64,000 bases of DNA from assembly GCA_949752745.1 (NCBI GenBank), contig OX457028.1, forward strand, positions 27,740,645 to 27,804,644, given 5' to 3'. Under the pieces are notes generated by a model, which was not told the origin of the DNA, made no database searches, and worked only from the letters and a program-made list of their open reading frames with translations. The DNA comes from Protula sp. h YS-2021. Taxonomy: Eukaryota > Annelida > Polychaeta > Sabellida > Serpulidae. Positions 47,124-58,703 of the stretch are shown in pieces; positions within the stretch are counted from its first letter, which is position 1, and every line of letters begins with the position of its first letter. The position numbers were made by a program, and so were the translations under genes.

Positions 47124-50100
47124 ATGGCACCCAGTTCAGTCTGGGATACACAAGTCCTCTGCCATAAATGCAATGTGACATTTCCATCTATGGAATTGTT
47201 TGAAGCACATACATGCAGTCAAGTTGAGATAAAAAACTGCAGTGAAACGTGAAGAGCTTGTCCAGGAGAACGAAGCAAAGAGACGAAAGATGGAACAAGA
47301 TGGCATTCAGATACCCAGTTCAGTCCTCTGCCATGGATGCAATGTGATATTTCCATCTATGGATAAGTCTGAGGCACATGCATGCACACCACCTGAGATG
47401 AAAAATGTCTTCACGAAGAACTTGTCTCAGCTGCAAACAGACAAAAGACGGGACAAGTAGGGAGAGGTAGAAGGGTGAGTCTTGTTGAAAACGTGCAGGA
47501 AGAGCGGTTTGATTCTGTCAGTGGAATGGATCTACTACTTGAAATGCGACAGCAAGAGAGCCGGATTAAGACACATTAAAAAAAAAATCATGCAATGAAA
47601 TGGTACATTGTAGTACATGCTCGTTTCAAGAAAATAACGGCAACTGCAGAAGCTGTCATGACAGAACAAGTGGATAACGCATTTATCAGCAGTCCAACAT
47701 ATACAGCATACAATCCAGCGCATATTGAACAGGACTTACAAGAAGCCTATAAAGAATTGCTTACTAAGTTCAATTAACATGACCAACAAGGCTCTGGTTG
47801 GATGCTGGATAAGATACCATACATTGAAGTACATACAGCTACGTCCGCGCCTCTGGAAGCAAGCAGTTTCATGCCGAAGCAAGTGAAGAATACATGGGGT
47901 GTGTTAAGTATTAAGAATCAAGATAACAAGTGTTTCTTATGGTCAGTATTGGCACACCTTCACCCTCATAAGAACAACCCACATCGCATGACATTTCCCA
48001 CTCCGTTTACTGACATTCCAAAGTTTGAAAAGGAGAACGACGTGTCCATCAACGTGTTTGGATATGAACAAGATGTGGTTGATCCGATACAACTCAGTTG
48101 AAACGCCAGTGCCGGAGAAATCAACTTACTTCTAATTAGCAATGACAAGAAAAGGCATTACTGCCTCATCAAGAATTTCAGCAGACTTATGGCCTACCGA
48201 TCAAAGCATGAAGGAGCAACTTTTTGTTGTTTCAACTTTCTTCAAGGGTTTATGCGACAAGATCTTTTAAATGAGCATCGTGAAGTGTGTGGCAAGCATG
48301 GAACGCAACGGTTATTATTTCTTAAGGAACCTATCATCAAGTTTAAGAATATAGTCAAACAACAGCCAGCACCTTTTGTGATTTATGTAGACTTTGAATG
48401 TTTCACGAAAAAGCAAGAACGGGATAGGTATTAGCATCATCGAACAAACAGCTTCACCTATGTAGTTGTCAGCAAGTACGACACAGTCGTATACAGAGGA
48501 GACAATGCCGTGAAAATCTTTTTAGGCCATTAGGTCAAGGAGCGTAATCGTATTGTGCGTGGGTCAGAGCAACCAAAAGATATGGTGCCTCGTGAACAGG
48601 GAATTTTAAGAACGCTGTTGATTGCTACATTTGCCATTAGGAGCGGATCGTGTGAGAGATCATGAGCATATCAATGGCAAATACCGCGGAGCAGCACATA
48701 ATGAATGCAACTTGCAATTCCGACTTAGAAAAGATAAGCAGGGGAATAAAGATTCTTTTATCATACCTGTGTTTTTCCACTATTTGCGAGGCTATGACAG
48801 TCATCTGATCATGGAGGAATTTGGAAAATTAAAAAAATGAAACGATAATTTCCAACACCATTGAGAAATAAATTACATTCATTATGAGTAATCTGAAATT
48901 TAGAGACAGCTTTCAGTTCATGAGTACCTCTCCACAGAAGCTGGTATCCAACCTTGCGGCAGAAGTAACCAACAAGATTTACTGGTGAGAAAGGGAGTGT
49001 ACCCTTATGATTACGTGGACGAGCCATTCAAGTTTGCTGAAATACAGCTACCGTCAAAGGACAAGTTTTACCGTCAGCTCAGCGAAGACATTAGCGATGA
49101 GGATTATGCTCACGCGCAGAAGGTGTGGGATACATTCAACTGTACCACATTCGGTGAATAGCACGACCTGTATCTGAAATCAGATGCGCTACTGCTGGTT
49201 GACGTGTTTGAAAATTTTCATCAAGTTTGCCTCAATACGTATGAATTGGATCCTGCCCATAGCTATACAGCGTTAACTCTCAGGGGGATGCTATGTTAAA
49301 AGCGACGAAGGTGATGCTGGAATTAATCAAGGGCATTGACATGTACCAAATGATTGAACAAGGCCTACATGGCGGAAGATCTGTGATCACGCACAAGTAA
49401 GCGAAACTAAATAACCCCTACGTAGCAGATTACAATTCTGAGATGCCGAACAACTACTTGATGTACCTCGACGCAAACAACCTGTATGGCTGGGCCATGT
49501 CACAAAGCATTCCTCAAAGTAGATTTATGTGGGTGAGCGAGCCAGAATCCTTCGACTTCATGTATGTGGCTGAAGCTGACGACATTGGATACATTTTAGA
49601 AGTGGATTTAGAATACCAACATACAATCCATGATCATCATAATCACAACCAAGTGGCTCCAGGACGGAAATGTGTCAAAGTTGGAGAATTGTCACAGCAC
49701 AGTCAGAAGCTACGGAAAGATCTGAACATGAAAGACAAACCTAGTGAAAAGCTCATTCCTAACTTGTGTGACAAGAAGAAATATGTGCTTCATTATAAGA
49801 ATTTGCAGCAGTACGTCTCACTGAGGTTGAAAGTCACCAAAGTGCACCGTGCCATCATGTGTGAACAGAGTAATTGGTTGGAGAAATACATTATCTTGAA
49901 TACGGAAAGAGAAAATTGGCCAAGAAGCCGTTTGAAAAAAAACTTCTTCAAACTGATTAACAACTCTGTTTTTGCAAAACCAAAGGCATCACTCGAGCTT
50001 GTGAAAGACGCAGTAAATATAAGCAGTATAGAGACAGTTTGTTCAACCAAACTCAAACGATGGCTACAGGACAGTTGTGACCACCAGATTTTCTCGGAGA

Positions 50101-50201
50101 AGTTGAGGAAAATAGCCCTCTCCCCATATGACGACAAACGATACGTGTTGAATGATGGCTATTCCACCTTGGCGCATGGACATTACAAGACGAGATTATA
50201 A
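47124..50201 (+). pseudogene. Polinton DNA polymerase B pseudogene
   Basis: Homology runs from ATG 47124 to about 50201 in shifting frames with many stops. In order: two tandem finger-like motifs (CHKCNVTFPS and CHGCNVIFPS), a linker, the N-terminal WSVL...VNVFGY-type region (47800-48100), the exonuclease motif FVIYVDFECF (about 48380), an HNH-like VRDHEHINGKYRGAAHNECN (about 48650), the palm motif YLDANNLYGWAMSQ (about 49465) and motif B, LINNSVFAKP (about 49958). The frame then jumps to the C-terminal end (DGYSTLAHGHY). The DTDS catalytic motif C, which should lie between, is absent, so this is also an internal deletion. The enzyme would have replicated the element; this copy cannot be functional. 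Confidence 0.85.
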
Positions 50202-50203
50202 AA
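50197..50203 (+). promoter_or_regulatory. TATA box of the PC4-like gene
   Basis: GATTATAAAAGGGGG overlaps the last codons of the polymerase relic and lies 60 bp upstream of ATG 50257. Confidence 0.5.
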
Positions 50204-50256
50204 GGGGGCTCTTCCAACTTCAAAGTTATTTGAGGTGTAAACACTGAAGCGTTAAC

Positions 50257-51118
50257 ATGGAAGTTACAAATTGTAAGAGATCTACAACTGATATGGATAC
50301 TCTTGCCGATAAGTCAAAAACTTAAAAGTAAAAAATCCCACCACCACCACCACCGCCACCAAGAAATTGAAAGTGGAGACGTCGTCAACACCACAGTCGT
50401 GCGACGAAATGCTTTCTCTAGCAAGTGGAAAGTATATTAAAATTATGATACAACGCAATGAAGGAGTGGTGAACATTCGCAAATACCTCAGAGATGAGAG
50501 GTCTGGAAGAAACTGTCCAACGAAAAAGGGTATTTTGCTGACAATACCTGAATGGAAAATGTTAAAGAAGCAGGTGAAAGAAGTGGATAAAAGACGTCGA
50601 AGACAAGAAGCACCTCATAAAAGTGTACATACTGTCATTATGAATACATTAGTGTTTAACGGTGGTGCTTTCTTCGCCGTCAATGACTTGAATGAATTCA
50701 GGAAAGATTTTGAAAACATACCGTTAGCAGTGCCTGGGTTTAAACGCAAACTTGAAAATAATGTTGAAGTGTTAGTGATTGGACATGATTCATCAAACAT
50801 ACGTGTTAGATTCTGGAAAAATCTTTTACAGTATTATCCAGAGGATTATGATAGAGATGTGCCAGATACTCCATTGGCAGCATTACTTGACTTTTATATG
50901 AAGAGAAGGCACACAATCTTACAATCAATAGAGGCTCTACAACATCTACTCTTCACCATCATCCGGGCATAAAAACACTCTTCACAGACAGAAAAAGCTC
51001 ATAGTTGATACAAGTGTTGAATGAGATGGAGGACTTTTTATCAGATTATAAACTCATTACAGATGATTTGTCACATGTGAGAAACACATATGGTGACATT
51101 GCGTTAAGACATTTTTAA
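50257..51118 (+). pseudogene. PC4/p15-like single-strand DNA-binding protein gene in the Polinton
   Basis: ATG at 50257 gives a short N-terminus that hits a stop at 50327. The main frame then runs to 50972, with the tail continuing in another frame to about 51118 (FLSDYKLITDDLSHV). A Thr/His-coding CCA repeat sits at 50339-50362. Residues encoded at about 50424-50590 match the PC4 fold: KYIKIMIQRNEGVVNIRKYL, KKGILLTIPEWKMLKKQVKE. PC4 proteins bind single-stranded DNA and act in transcription. The rest (VHTVIMNTLVFNGGAFFAVN) is unassigned. One or two frameshifts separate the parts. Confidence 0.6.
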
Positions 51119-51149
51119 AAGTATATCTATACAGATTTCCAATTTGAAA

Positions 51150-52080
51150 TGTTACATTTTGACCTGTGTCATCCTTAATATTCATTTCTTTCGTGTCAAA
51201 TTTTGATGTGTTCACAGGAATATAACCTCCATATTTATTACGGAATTATTGATATCAAGAATTAATTGTTGACCTCAAAGCATTATTTCTTGCTATCTGC
51301 AATTGTATTTTTGATATCTCGAAATGTATTTTTATATCAAAAATAATTTTTGATATCAATAAATATTTAGAGACCTCAAGAAATATTTATTGATACCAAA
51401 AATGATTTAATGATATCTGAAATTGATTTTTTGAGATCAAAAATTCAATTCTTGACAGCAGAAATGAAATAAATGATAGCAAAATATTAATTTTGAGCTC
51501 AAAAATACATTTTCTTTATATTGATATCAAGAATTTATTTAAGATATCATTATTTCAGACTGATAATTTATAATTTGTATTTTGATATCTGCAACCGATT
51601 TTTTGATCTCAAGAACTGATTTGGGATATCAAAATATCAGTCTATTTCTTTAAATAAAAATTCAGAAACACACATCTGTAAATAAATAATTACTAATCCT
51701 TGTATACAGAATATTTCTTAAAATTTTTTACTGTACAAAAAGAATAAAATTTTATGGTTATTATTGATCTCAATAATTCAAGTTTTCATCTCCAAAATTT
51801 AATTGACGGTTTTTATATTTTATGTAAACGTGTGTCTGCCTTAAGATTTTTTAGCGCTTTGTAAAATTGATTTTTTGATCACAAAAATAAATTTTTGCCA
51901 TCTAAAATTCAATTATTGATAGCAAAATATAAATTTTTAGGATCTACATTGATTTATTGATATCTTTAATTATATTTTGATATAAAAATAAGCATTAAAT
52001 GTTAAAACGGAATTCCACACATAATGAGGTTCTTCACAAGTTTTCATAATAATATCACCATCATCACCTTTAATTAGAAC
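51150..52080. repeat. AT-rich tract of repeated TTGATATCAA-like palindromes
   Basis: About nine GATATC sites and many near-copies (GATACC, GATAGC, GATCTC, GAGCTC) every 30-40 bp between A/T runs. It lies between the convergent plus- and minus-strand gene blocks of the Polinton. No coding potential. Confidence 0.65.
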
Positions 52081-52101
52081 AGAACGTAGCAGAGGAACAA
52101 A

Positions 52102-52539
52102 TTAATCTCCAACAAGTTGTGGCTCACAAATACTGCAGTACACATAAAGTGTATTAAATCCCTGTTTTACATCTGCTTTGTGCTTAGCAAGGCCAGATTG
52201 TCTATACCATTGATTTGGTCTAAATCCTAAAATCCCAGCTAATCCAGGAGAAAAGACAATTTCATAATCATCTCTCAAAATAAGAAACATTCTTCATCTA
52301 ATTTTATCATACCTTAACCTAATAGAGCTTACATCTAAAGATAGTTCTAATTCTTTATTTACTGCAGTACATATTTCAGGCATGAATCTGTAGTAACCAT
52401 ATGGAATGATAACTTCACGAGACGTATCATTTAATGATATCCGATAATGAATGTGATAGTCCATTCCATGTCTCATTGTTGTCCATGTATGTTGATACTG
52501 AATTTCAGCTAAGGCCACTTCATATTTTCCTTGAGACAT
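52102..52539 (-). pseudogene. Polinton minor-capsid/penton-like protein
   Basis: Starts at Met 52539 with SQGKYEVALAEIQYQHTW, a beginning typical of the PY/penton-type virion protein of Polintons. The frame stops near 52296 and continues with YEIVFSPGLAGILGFRPNQW and a C-terminal NTLYVYCSICEPQLVGD, so one stop or frameshift splits it. It is shorter than related proteins. Assignment rests on general resemblance. Confidence 0.5.
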
Positions 52540-52605
52540 TTGGTTCGAGGCATAAGAATTTGATAAGTAGAAGCCTTGTTGTTGGGATAATAGTTCATAC
52601 TAGCA

Positions 52606-53205
52606 TTACTGGGTAAAATAATGTAAAAACTTGTTGACTCCATGATGACTAAAATGTATATGTGCGTTGACGGACTGGATGCGCATATACATTACTTTGT
52701 GCATGGCGTGCGCCATCACACTACTTTTGCTACTACGTGCATGGTCTACAGGGTTGCTGTCTATTACTTCTCTTTCACAACAAGCACTTCCACACCTTAT
52801 TTTTACAGGAATTTTTAGTTTTAGTTTCATTTTCTTGACAACAACATAACTTTTTAACCATGTTAAAAATTTTCCCATCCTTTGTTGACGTCTTTGTTGA
52901 CGTTGTTTCATTTCTTTTGTAATGTCTTCACGAGTTATCCTTTTAACTAAAATAGTTTTTGGAATATTAGCATTTACAATTTCCTAGATAAACTGATTCC
53001 AACCATGTGGTAGTTCTCGTCGTTCTTTTCTTCTTGTAACAACCGATGGTTCTTTCAACAAATCTATAGTGTTGGAATTGGTGATTATATCACCCGATTT
53101 CAACACAAGTTCGTTTTCATCTGTCCATTTCGCACCATATTTCTTAAGTTCTGTCAAAAGTTGTGTTAGTTTTCCATGATAAATAGGTTGAAAATAGGTT
53201 GAAAA
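52606..53205 (-). pseudogene. Basic Polinton protein, unassigned
   Basis: Open pieces coding LTQLLTELKKYGAKWTDENE (about 53160), a stop near 52984, then KQRQQRRQQRMGKFLTWLKS (about 52890). A terminal Cys-Cys segment GSACCEREVID follows. Very basic; probably a virion or DNA-associated protein. No family named. Confidence 0.35.
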
Positions 53206-53239
53206 TGAATATTAACTTTTCCGATTTTTCTACATAAGA

Positions 53240-53437
53240 TTATGCAACAGACTTTTGCTGTGATTGACTTGTTCGTAACTGACGACCAAGAATTTTAGGC
53301 ATTTCCATTTGATTTTTACGACTTCGTTTCCCATGTAAAAGTTTATTCACTTTTGTTTTGATTCCACCATCCTTCTTTTCTAACAACACTCTATATTGGT
53401 ATTCAGGAATGAAGACCATTTTCAAAGGATGCTCCAT
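53240..53437 (-). CDS. Short basic Polinton protein
   Basis: A 65-residue frame with MVFIPEYQYRVLLEKKDGGI and KLLHGKRSRKNQMEMPKILG, ending in a stop at 53240. It overlaps the end of the core-protein gene. Short proteins with a MVxVPxxxYxxLL start sit at this place in other Polintons (family knowledge, not verified here). Confidence 0.45.
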   Translation of the reverse strand: MEHPLKMVFIPEYQYRVLLEKKDGGIKTKVNKLLHGKRSRKNQMEMPKILGRQLRTSQSQQKSVA

Positions 53438-53760
53438 TTCAACAGCAGCTGAGCTAACAATAGTAATGCAAATTTAGCAATAGCTCCAATGAATCCTCCT
53501 TTCTGATTAATCAACTTCTTTTCTATTCGAAGTGATATCTTCTTATCTGCTAGAGTGCGTAGGGTATGATGCTCACGCTTGAATTCCTTATACCTTTTTG
53601 AGCTTAAGGGTAAATGTCCTCGCAATATATTCAAACAAATTTCAAACAAGCTAGTTTATTCCTCCTTGGCAGCTTTTTGTAACAAGGATTTATGTCGTTT
53701 AGGCTTACTGCGTGCGAGCAAGTGAAGAAAATGTTGATTAGCTTGAATACGTTTAGACAT
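53422..53760 (-). pseudogene. Polinton core protein (pX-like)
   Basis: Met at 53760 (SKRIQANQHFLHLLARSKPK) runs to an in-frame stop near 53656. The rest continues with EICLNILRGHLPLSSKRYKE, LADKKISLRIEKKLINQKGG and a hydrophobic end FIGAIAKFALLLLAQLLLKW. A Lys-rich body followed by NQKGGF and a hydrophobic C-terminus is typical of the adenovirus pX-like core protein of Polintons. Confidence 0.6.
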
Positions 53761-53939
53761 CTTGGCTGCGAATGGTCAAGTGACTTGGTTCTTGTTTATA
53801 CACCACTTTATCAATATATACATAATGTGTATCTTTTGGTAAAATGCCTGAACAAATACGCAGTTAATCATTTGTCTTTGGTTTTAAATCAATGAATAAA
53901 TAACCATGAGGTTTGCTAGTAGCATCTTGATAGGCTTCT

Positions 53940-54420
53940 ATGAGAAATTGAGATTTTCCAGGATACATTTGTCGCGCTAATGTACTTATTTATTGACTGT
54001 CTCTAGGATTTTTAAACAGAATGATGTAATATGTATTCAAACTAATATTTCGAATTTCTGTACCATGATGGAATAAATAATGTACAATAAAAACGATGCT
54101 TACATTTTGATGACTTCTGCCAACACTAAAGAGACGTGTCATACGCTCATTACTAAGACATTTGGTCATTAAGTCATCAAGGATGAGTAAGTTTGGTTTT
54201 TTTCGGACTAAAGCGCTCTTCAATGTCGTCTGGAATGCCTTGAAAAATTCCACACTTTTCATTCCCTTGTACAAAGGCTGATCTGCTACATAGAGCAATA
54301 AAATGCTTTTGGAGAGGGTTTAATTAACTTTTGTTCTAGAATTTCCTTGACTGGAGAAGTTTTACCACTGCCTGTAGGTCCAGAGACCAAACATGTAAAT
54401 GGATGCTTTATTTTTGAATG
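53940..54420 (-). pseudogene. Polinton packaging ATPase (FtsK/HerA type)
   Basis: Walker A SGPTGSGKT lies at about 54360-54385, Walker B NLLILDDLM at about 54180. Between them the frame is broken (stop near 54320). The C-terminal part (RSHQNVSIVFIVHYLFHH, a sensor-like segment) is open. These ATPases pump DNA into the capsid in Polintons and related viruses. Confidence 0.75.
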
Positions 54421-55492
54421 TCTGTTTCTTTCACCCAACTGTTAAACTTGTTTGGCCAACCTAACCACTTGACAAATAATTCTTCAACACCTCGTCTTTT
54501 TCGTGTTTTCAAGACTTTTTCAATTCTGTAGATGGATTCAGTATCTTTTGTCACTTTCTGCAGTTCTTCCTCATAGAAATATCCATCAATATCTTCGTCC
54601 AAAAAGTCTTTCGCACGATACAAATGTATTCCTTGCTCCTTACAACGATGTGTGACAATGAAGACTTCTTGCGTCCACTTTATATGTTAATCCCGTTGAA
54701 ACGCATATTTCATGTGGGAAATGCGAACATGTTGACCAATTTTAAACTTGTAGGGTTTTTGCATCTTCTTTGGTTTCAATTTCAATTTGTCCACATACAT
54801 ATACTTCCACACTTTAGATTCAGTTTCCTTTCTAATATCTGCAGGAGCATACTTATTAGGAAGAGAACCGTGAGGTCTATGGTTGTAATTGCACACCAAA
54901 TGTGGAAGGAAGTCCATATAGCGATAAGTTTGATTATGTAGGAAATGCCGATACATCATTCCCTTAAGAGTACGAATGATTCTCTCAGGAAAGTTGGCTT
55001 CGATTTGATTCTCTGTCGTATAGGCATGAAATTCCCCCTTCTTCAAAAATGCTTTTACCCATCTGTTTTTTAATTCAGTTCCTTTATCTGACCTTAGAGT
55101 TCGTGTCTTCGATGTGTTTCATGAAAAATCTTCTTGTATGGCGCTGGTATGTGATTTGTTGTGTATATTGGCTGCACCCATAAATATTTGGAAAACACAT
55201 CAACGACAATCAGTAAAAAGCAGGTGTCATCGTTATAGATGGCTATGTTTCCCATATCAACCAAATCAATATTCCACATGTCATCAATACCACGTGTAAT
55301 GACACGTTGTCTTTTAAACCTGTATTTTACAGGTTGTAGTAAACTGAATGCATCTTGATTCTGCAGCCATCTCTTCAATTGTGAATGAGTATGTTTTCTT
55401 AATATGTGATAAAGTTTGTAAGGACCAGTAAATGCCCCGGGTTGACCAGTTTTAAAGTAAATATTGGTTAAGAATTGTTTCCACGTCAACAT
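54408..55492 (-). pseudogene. Polinton integrase with C-terminal chromodomain
   Basis: From Met 55492: N-terminal zinc-binding-like half (HILRKHTHSQLKRWLQNQ), then the rve core with DMWNIDLVDMG (first catalytic Asp) and LLIVVDVFSKYLWVQPIYT. A break lies near 55094. The core then continues with ENQIEANFPERIIRTLKGMM (Glu region), and CNYNHRPHGSLPNKYAP. A chromodomain, YRIEKVLKTRKRRGVEELFV then KWLGWP, ends near 54408. Integrases of this type insert Polintons and make 6-bp target duplications. Breaks at about 55094 and 54690 make it a pseudogene. Confidence 0.85.
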
Positions 55493-55642
55493 GTTAACAC
55501 TAAATAATCACTACTTGTCAATTTATCTTACATTTTATTCCGTTGTCTAATAAACATATCATACATTTTATTTCGTTGTCCAACCAACATATCTTACATT
55601 TTATTTCATTGTCCAATTAACATATCTTACAGTTTTTATTCT

Positions 55643-55966
55643 TTACAAATCAAGTATAGATACAATAATGTGAATAATTGAAGACCATTGATCTTCAATG
55701 TACACTAACCAACTACTTAATTCATCAAATGTTATAGCATCTACACCATATTTCTCACAACGTTGATTTGCATTGTCCAACATTCTATCTAAATGAATAT
55801 AATATTTAGCTTCATTCCAATATGTATAGACACATGTGAAATGTTCTTGACACTCTTCACATTGACAAGCAGGACATACCAAACATGCAAATTGTTTTAC
55901 AGCCAATAACATTTCTTCACAATATGCTATTTGTATAATGTATTGTCTCAATGTAACGTCTGCCAT
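55643..55966 (-). CDS. Small Cys-rich Polinton protein, unknown
   Basis: A complete 107-residue frame from Met 55966. It has CLVCPACQCEECQEHFTC in the first half and an acidic second half. The paired Cys suggest metal binding. Family not recognised. The reading frame is intact, unlike its neighbours. Confidence 0.5.
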   Translation of the reverse strand: MADVTLRQYIIQIAYCEEMLLAVKQFACLVCPACQCEECQEHFTCVYTYWNEAKYYIHLDRMLDNANQRCEKYGVDAITFDELSSWLVYIEDQWSSIIHIIVSILDL

Positions 55967-55994
55967 TATACTGCAATATAGATTAACTACACTC

Positions 55995-56215
55995 TCACTT
56001 CATCACACAGTCTTGGATCATATCGAGCTGCTGCTGATATGCTGCTTCCACATCAAACTCCTCAGCTCCGTCAATGTCTAAAAGCACACACTCTTTCATG
56101 AAATCGTCACGTAAGTTTGACAAGTTCGGCGTTGAATGAGCAAGTTCCCAAATAGATGTTGATGTGGTGCAGTTATTGATGAACAGACCCAAAACGTGCT
56201 ATTTCACTTATCATG
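55995..56215 (-). pseudogene. Small acidic protein, unknown, 5' end broken
   Basis: The frame ends at 55995 and codes an acidic tail (CVLLDIDGAEEFDVEAAYQQ). An ATG at about 56209 lies in a different frame. A minus-strand TATA-like GGGGTATAAATAAAC is centred on 56408, about 200 bp upstream. Confidence 0.35.
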
Positions 56216-56404
56216 TAGTCCACACACTTGTTCTTGAAACACGTTTATAAATCCATCCTTGCTTCACATGTCCGTACGTCTGCACACTATGACGGCTGGT
56301 GAGCAAGTGATGTCAAAAAAGTCTCCAGCCACACTTGTTGCAGAAGTTGTCTGAGTCTTTCAACGCTACTTCAGGTAATCCAACCAGTCACATAACGTAA
56401 CGTT

Positions 56405-56412
56405 TATTTATA
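56405..56412 (-). promoter_or_regulatory. TATA-like box, minus strand
   Basis: Minus-strand GGGGGTATAAATAAACG, upstream of the small acidic gene. Confidence 0.4.
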
Positions 56413-56437
56413 CCCCCTCATGCATGGTTAGCCCTTC

Positions 56438-56833
56438 TTACAACTTTCCCATTATATTCTCACCAGGATATAATGGAGATGACAGTTGTTTCACACCAGC
56501 TCCCCACCAGTTATCGTAAGTTGCTTCAACCAAGGTTTTATCTTTATATTCTTTTAAGTGCAAAATAATGTACACTGATTCAATTTTACATACAAAACAG
56601 CTTGCATTTTGCTTATCTTCACTGCATGCCACAAAAGACACCTGGCTTTATCACTTCACTAATACGTTTCTCTTCATATCCATTTCTACATGAAACAATA
56701 GCTGAAGCAATATCTTGACGGTGATGAAAAACTGCTTACTCATTCTTGTTTGAAAGTCTTGTTTGAAAGTCTTGTTTGAAAGAACATCCTTATAACCACG
56801 TAATAACACATTCTTCATGTTGTCTGGTTGCAT
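56438..56833 (-). pseudogene. NADAR-like domain fragment in the Polinton
   Basis: 56438-56641 codes DKTLVEATYDNWWGAGV and YPGENIMGKL, matching the C-terminal signature of NADAR (YbiA/DUF1768) domains: LVEA...D..WG.G, then GxNxLGKxL. NADAR proteins act on ADP-ribose-type metabolites. The upstream half (56651-56833, LLRGYKDVLSNKTFKQDFQT) does not read as NADAR and contains a tandem 15-bp GAAAGTCTTGTTT repeat, so the gene is truncated or broken. Confidence 0.5.
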
Positions 56834-56914
56834 TTTTCAAAGTTCCATAATGTTATGTTGTTTACCAAGACTTTTTCTTTGTTTATTCCGTTGCTGACAT
56901 GTTTCACTTTGTTT

Positions 56915-56919
56915 CTTCC
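56915..56919. other. Target-site duplication, left copy
   Basis: CTTCC, repeated at 63739-63743 on the other side of the BEL/Pao element. Confidence 0.85.
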
Positions 56920-58664
56920 TGTAAGGGAAACCCGGCTAGGTTTCAAGTAATGTGGCAGGACGTTTAACTTTTTTTTTTGTTTTTTTTTTTTTTTTGCCTG
57001 TTGTACACAAGAAAGAACACAGCTTCTAGTTCATTTCTTTATTTAGCAACAGCATTCGTCTTCATACACGCGACAACAACTCATAACCCGAACGACTGAC
57101 TCTCCAAAAAAAGGGGAGGAGATACGAGCGAGAACGTCATGAAAAGCAATAACAAAAACACGTCAAGTAATGCGCTACTGTGGCCCTTCTGTTCTAACGA
57201 CAGAGGGCTCTACGACACGGGTGAAGATCTGGCACCTTCAACTCTATGCAAGTGTAGCGATTCTCTGCCAACAGAGAAACAGATAAACCGACATATTAAT
57301 ATCAATTTTTTCACGTACAATAGTTATTCCTTGGAACTTATAAATGCGATAATAATATCCATATATCTACAAAATAAAGGTACTCCTGACTGCTTGGAAA
57401 CACCCTAAAAATAACACTACTCTAACCCCTTTTCCAATTACTGACGTTAATCCCTAACATCACGCAATACTCAGGTTTTATAATTCTGATCTCGTGCTAA
57501 TCTTCTAAACGCACCGAACTATGATCGCACTGCTCTTCTGACTGCTTTTTCCTTTGCTAATCTGCTTAAGCTCTACTGCAATCACTCTTCGCTCTTCTAG
57601 GCTTTACGAGATGTGTGCTGCCTTTTACTTTTCAGCGAGTATTTATAGCACAGAGATCACGTGACTTCTTTTTTTTTGGCTACTCTGATTGGTCAATTTT
57701 CGGCACCCTCTTTGTCCCAAAGGTACATTTATATGCAAGGCTTGGTGACGTAACACCGTCGTAAAGCTTGTTTACAAACACGGTCACTGAGGTAGCCCAT
57801 TTTTGGCAAACAAACAACCCATTCTGGGCCGCCCTGCGTCAGTGAATTTATCCCCGTTTTCTTTATTTCTAAAACTTTTTACTTGCTTTATAACAAGGGT
57901 CGTATAAACGCACCAACTGATACTGAATACTTAAATAACACCGCAAGACATTAGAGCAATATAAAACTGAACGTATGACATGTATAAAACCGATGCATTT
58001 GTTTTTAACATTAAACACGACATGATCGAAAAACATAAAATGGCGAAGTCAAAAACTACTTAACAGACACGTAAATAAGCTGAAACCAGTTTAAACATAA
58101 CACTGGCCTAAGACAAACTATGTTTTGCACAATTGTATAATATTTATGTTAAATACAGCTTAAATATTTGAAGTTGAAAAACACCCAAACTGGGATGGAG
58201 CGAAACTGCATTGCCAATCACGTGATCACAATAAAGGCGCACCTGTGATTGGTCAACTTTCGCTCCCTTAGAAATTTTCGCTCCTTTTCTGAGACAGAAA
58301 CGCCAGAAAGAAGCGAACACTTTATACACATAGAACTCAGTGTTATTTGAAGATTTAACCATCGCAATACCTGTGCGACATACTGGCAAAGCCCTCAACA
58401 TACACACGCGATAAAAGGTTGACTTTGATTAGATAAACAAAGTAAATATGACACGAAATACAGTACTACTTTCATTTTCTGCCGCAGACTATTCTGAACG
58501 AGAAAAAGATTTTACGTTATGTGAATTTCTTCCAAACAGCACAGGAATTCTATAACAACGTTTTTAATCTAGCCCAACGGGCAAATACGTTTCAACAACG
58601 TCAAACCAAAAACCGTCACGTTCACAACAATTCAAACTTTTCCAAACGCCGAGAGGCGTTTACA
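56920..58664 (-). repeat. BEL/Pao LTR (3' LTR by transcription)
   Basis: 1745 bp. On the plus strand it starts TGTAAGGGAAACCC and ends GGCGTTTACA (TG...CA). The end carries an inverted repeat AAACGCC gagag GGCGTTT. The internal side shows a purine tract (AGAGAGGGGGAG on the minus strand) at 58665-58676, the likely polypurine tract, which fixes element orientation as minus. Confidence 0.93.
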
Positions 58665-58703
58665 CTCCCCCTCTCTGGCCACGAAAGTGCCAGAACACCA
58701 CAG

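Noticed and set aside
57139..57408. 89-residue ORF present in both LTRs
   Set aside because: It lies within LTR sequence antisense to the element, with no known family; probably a chance frame.
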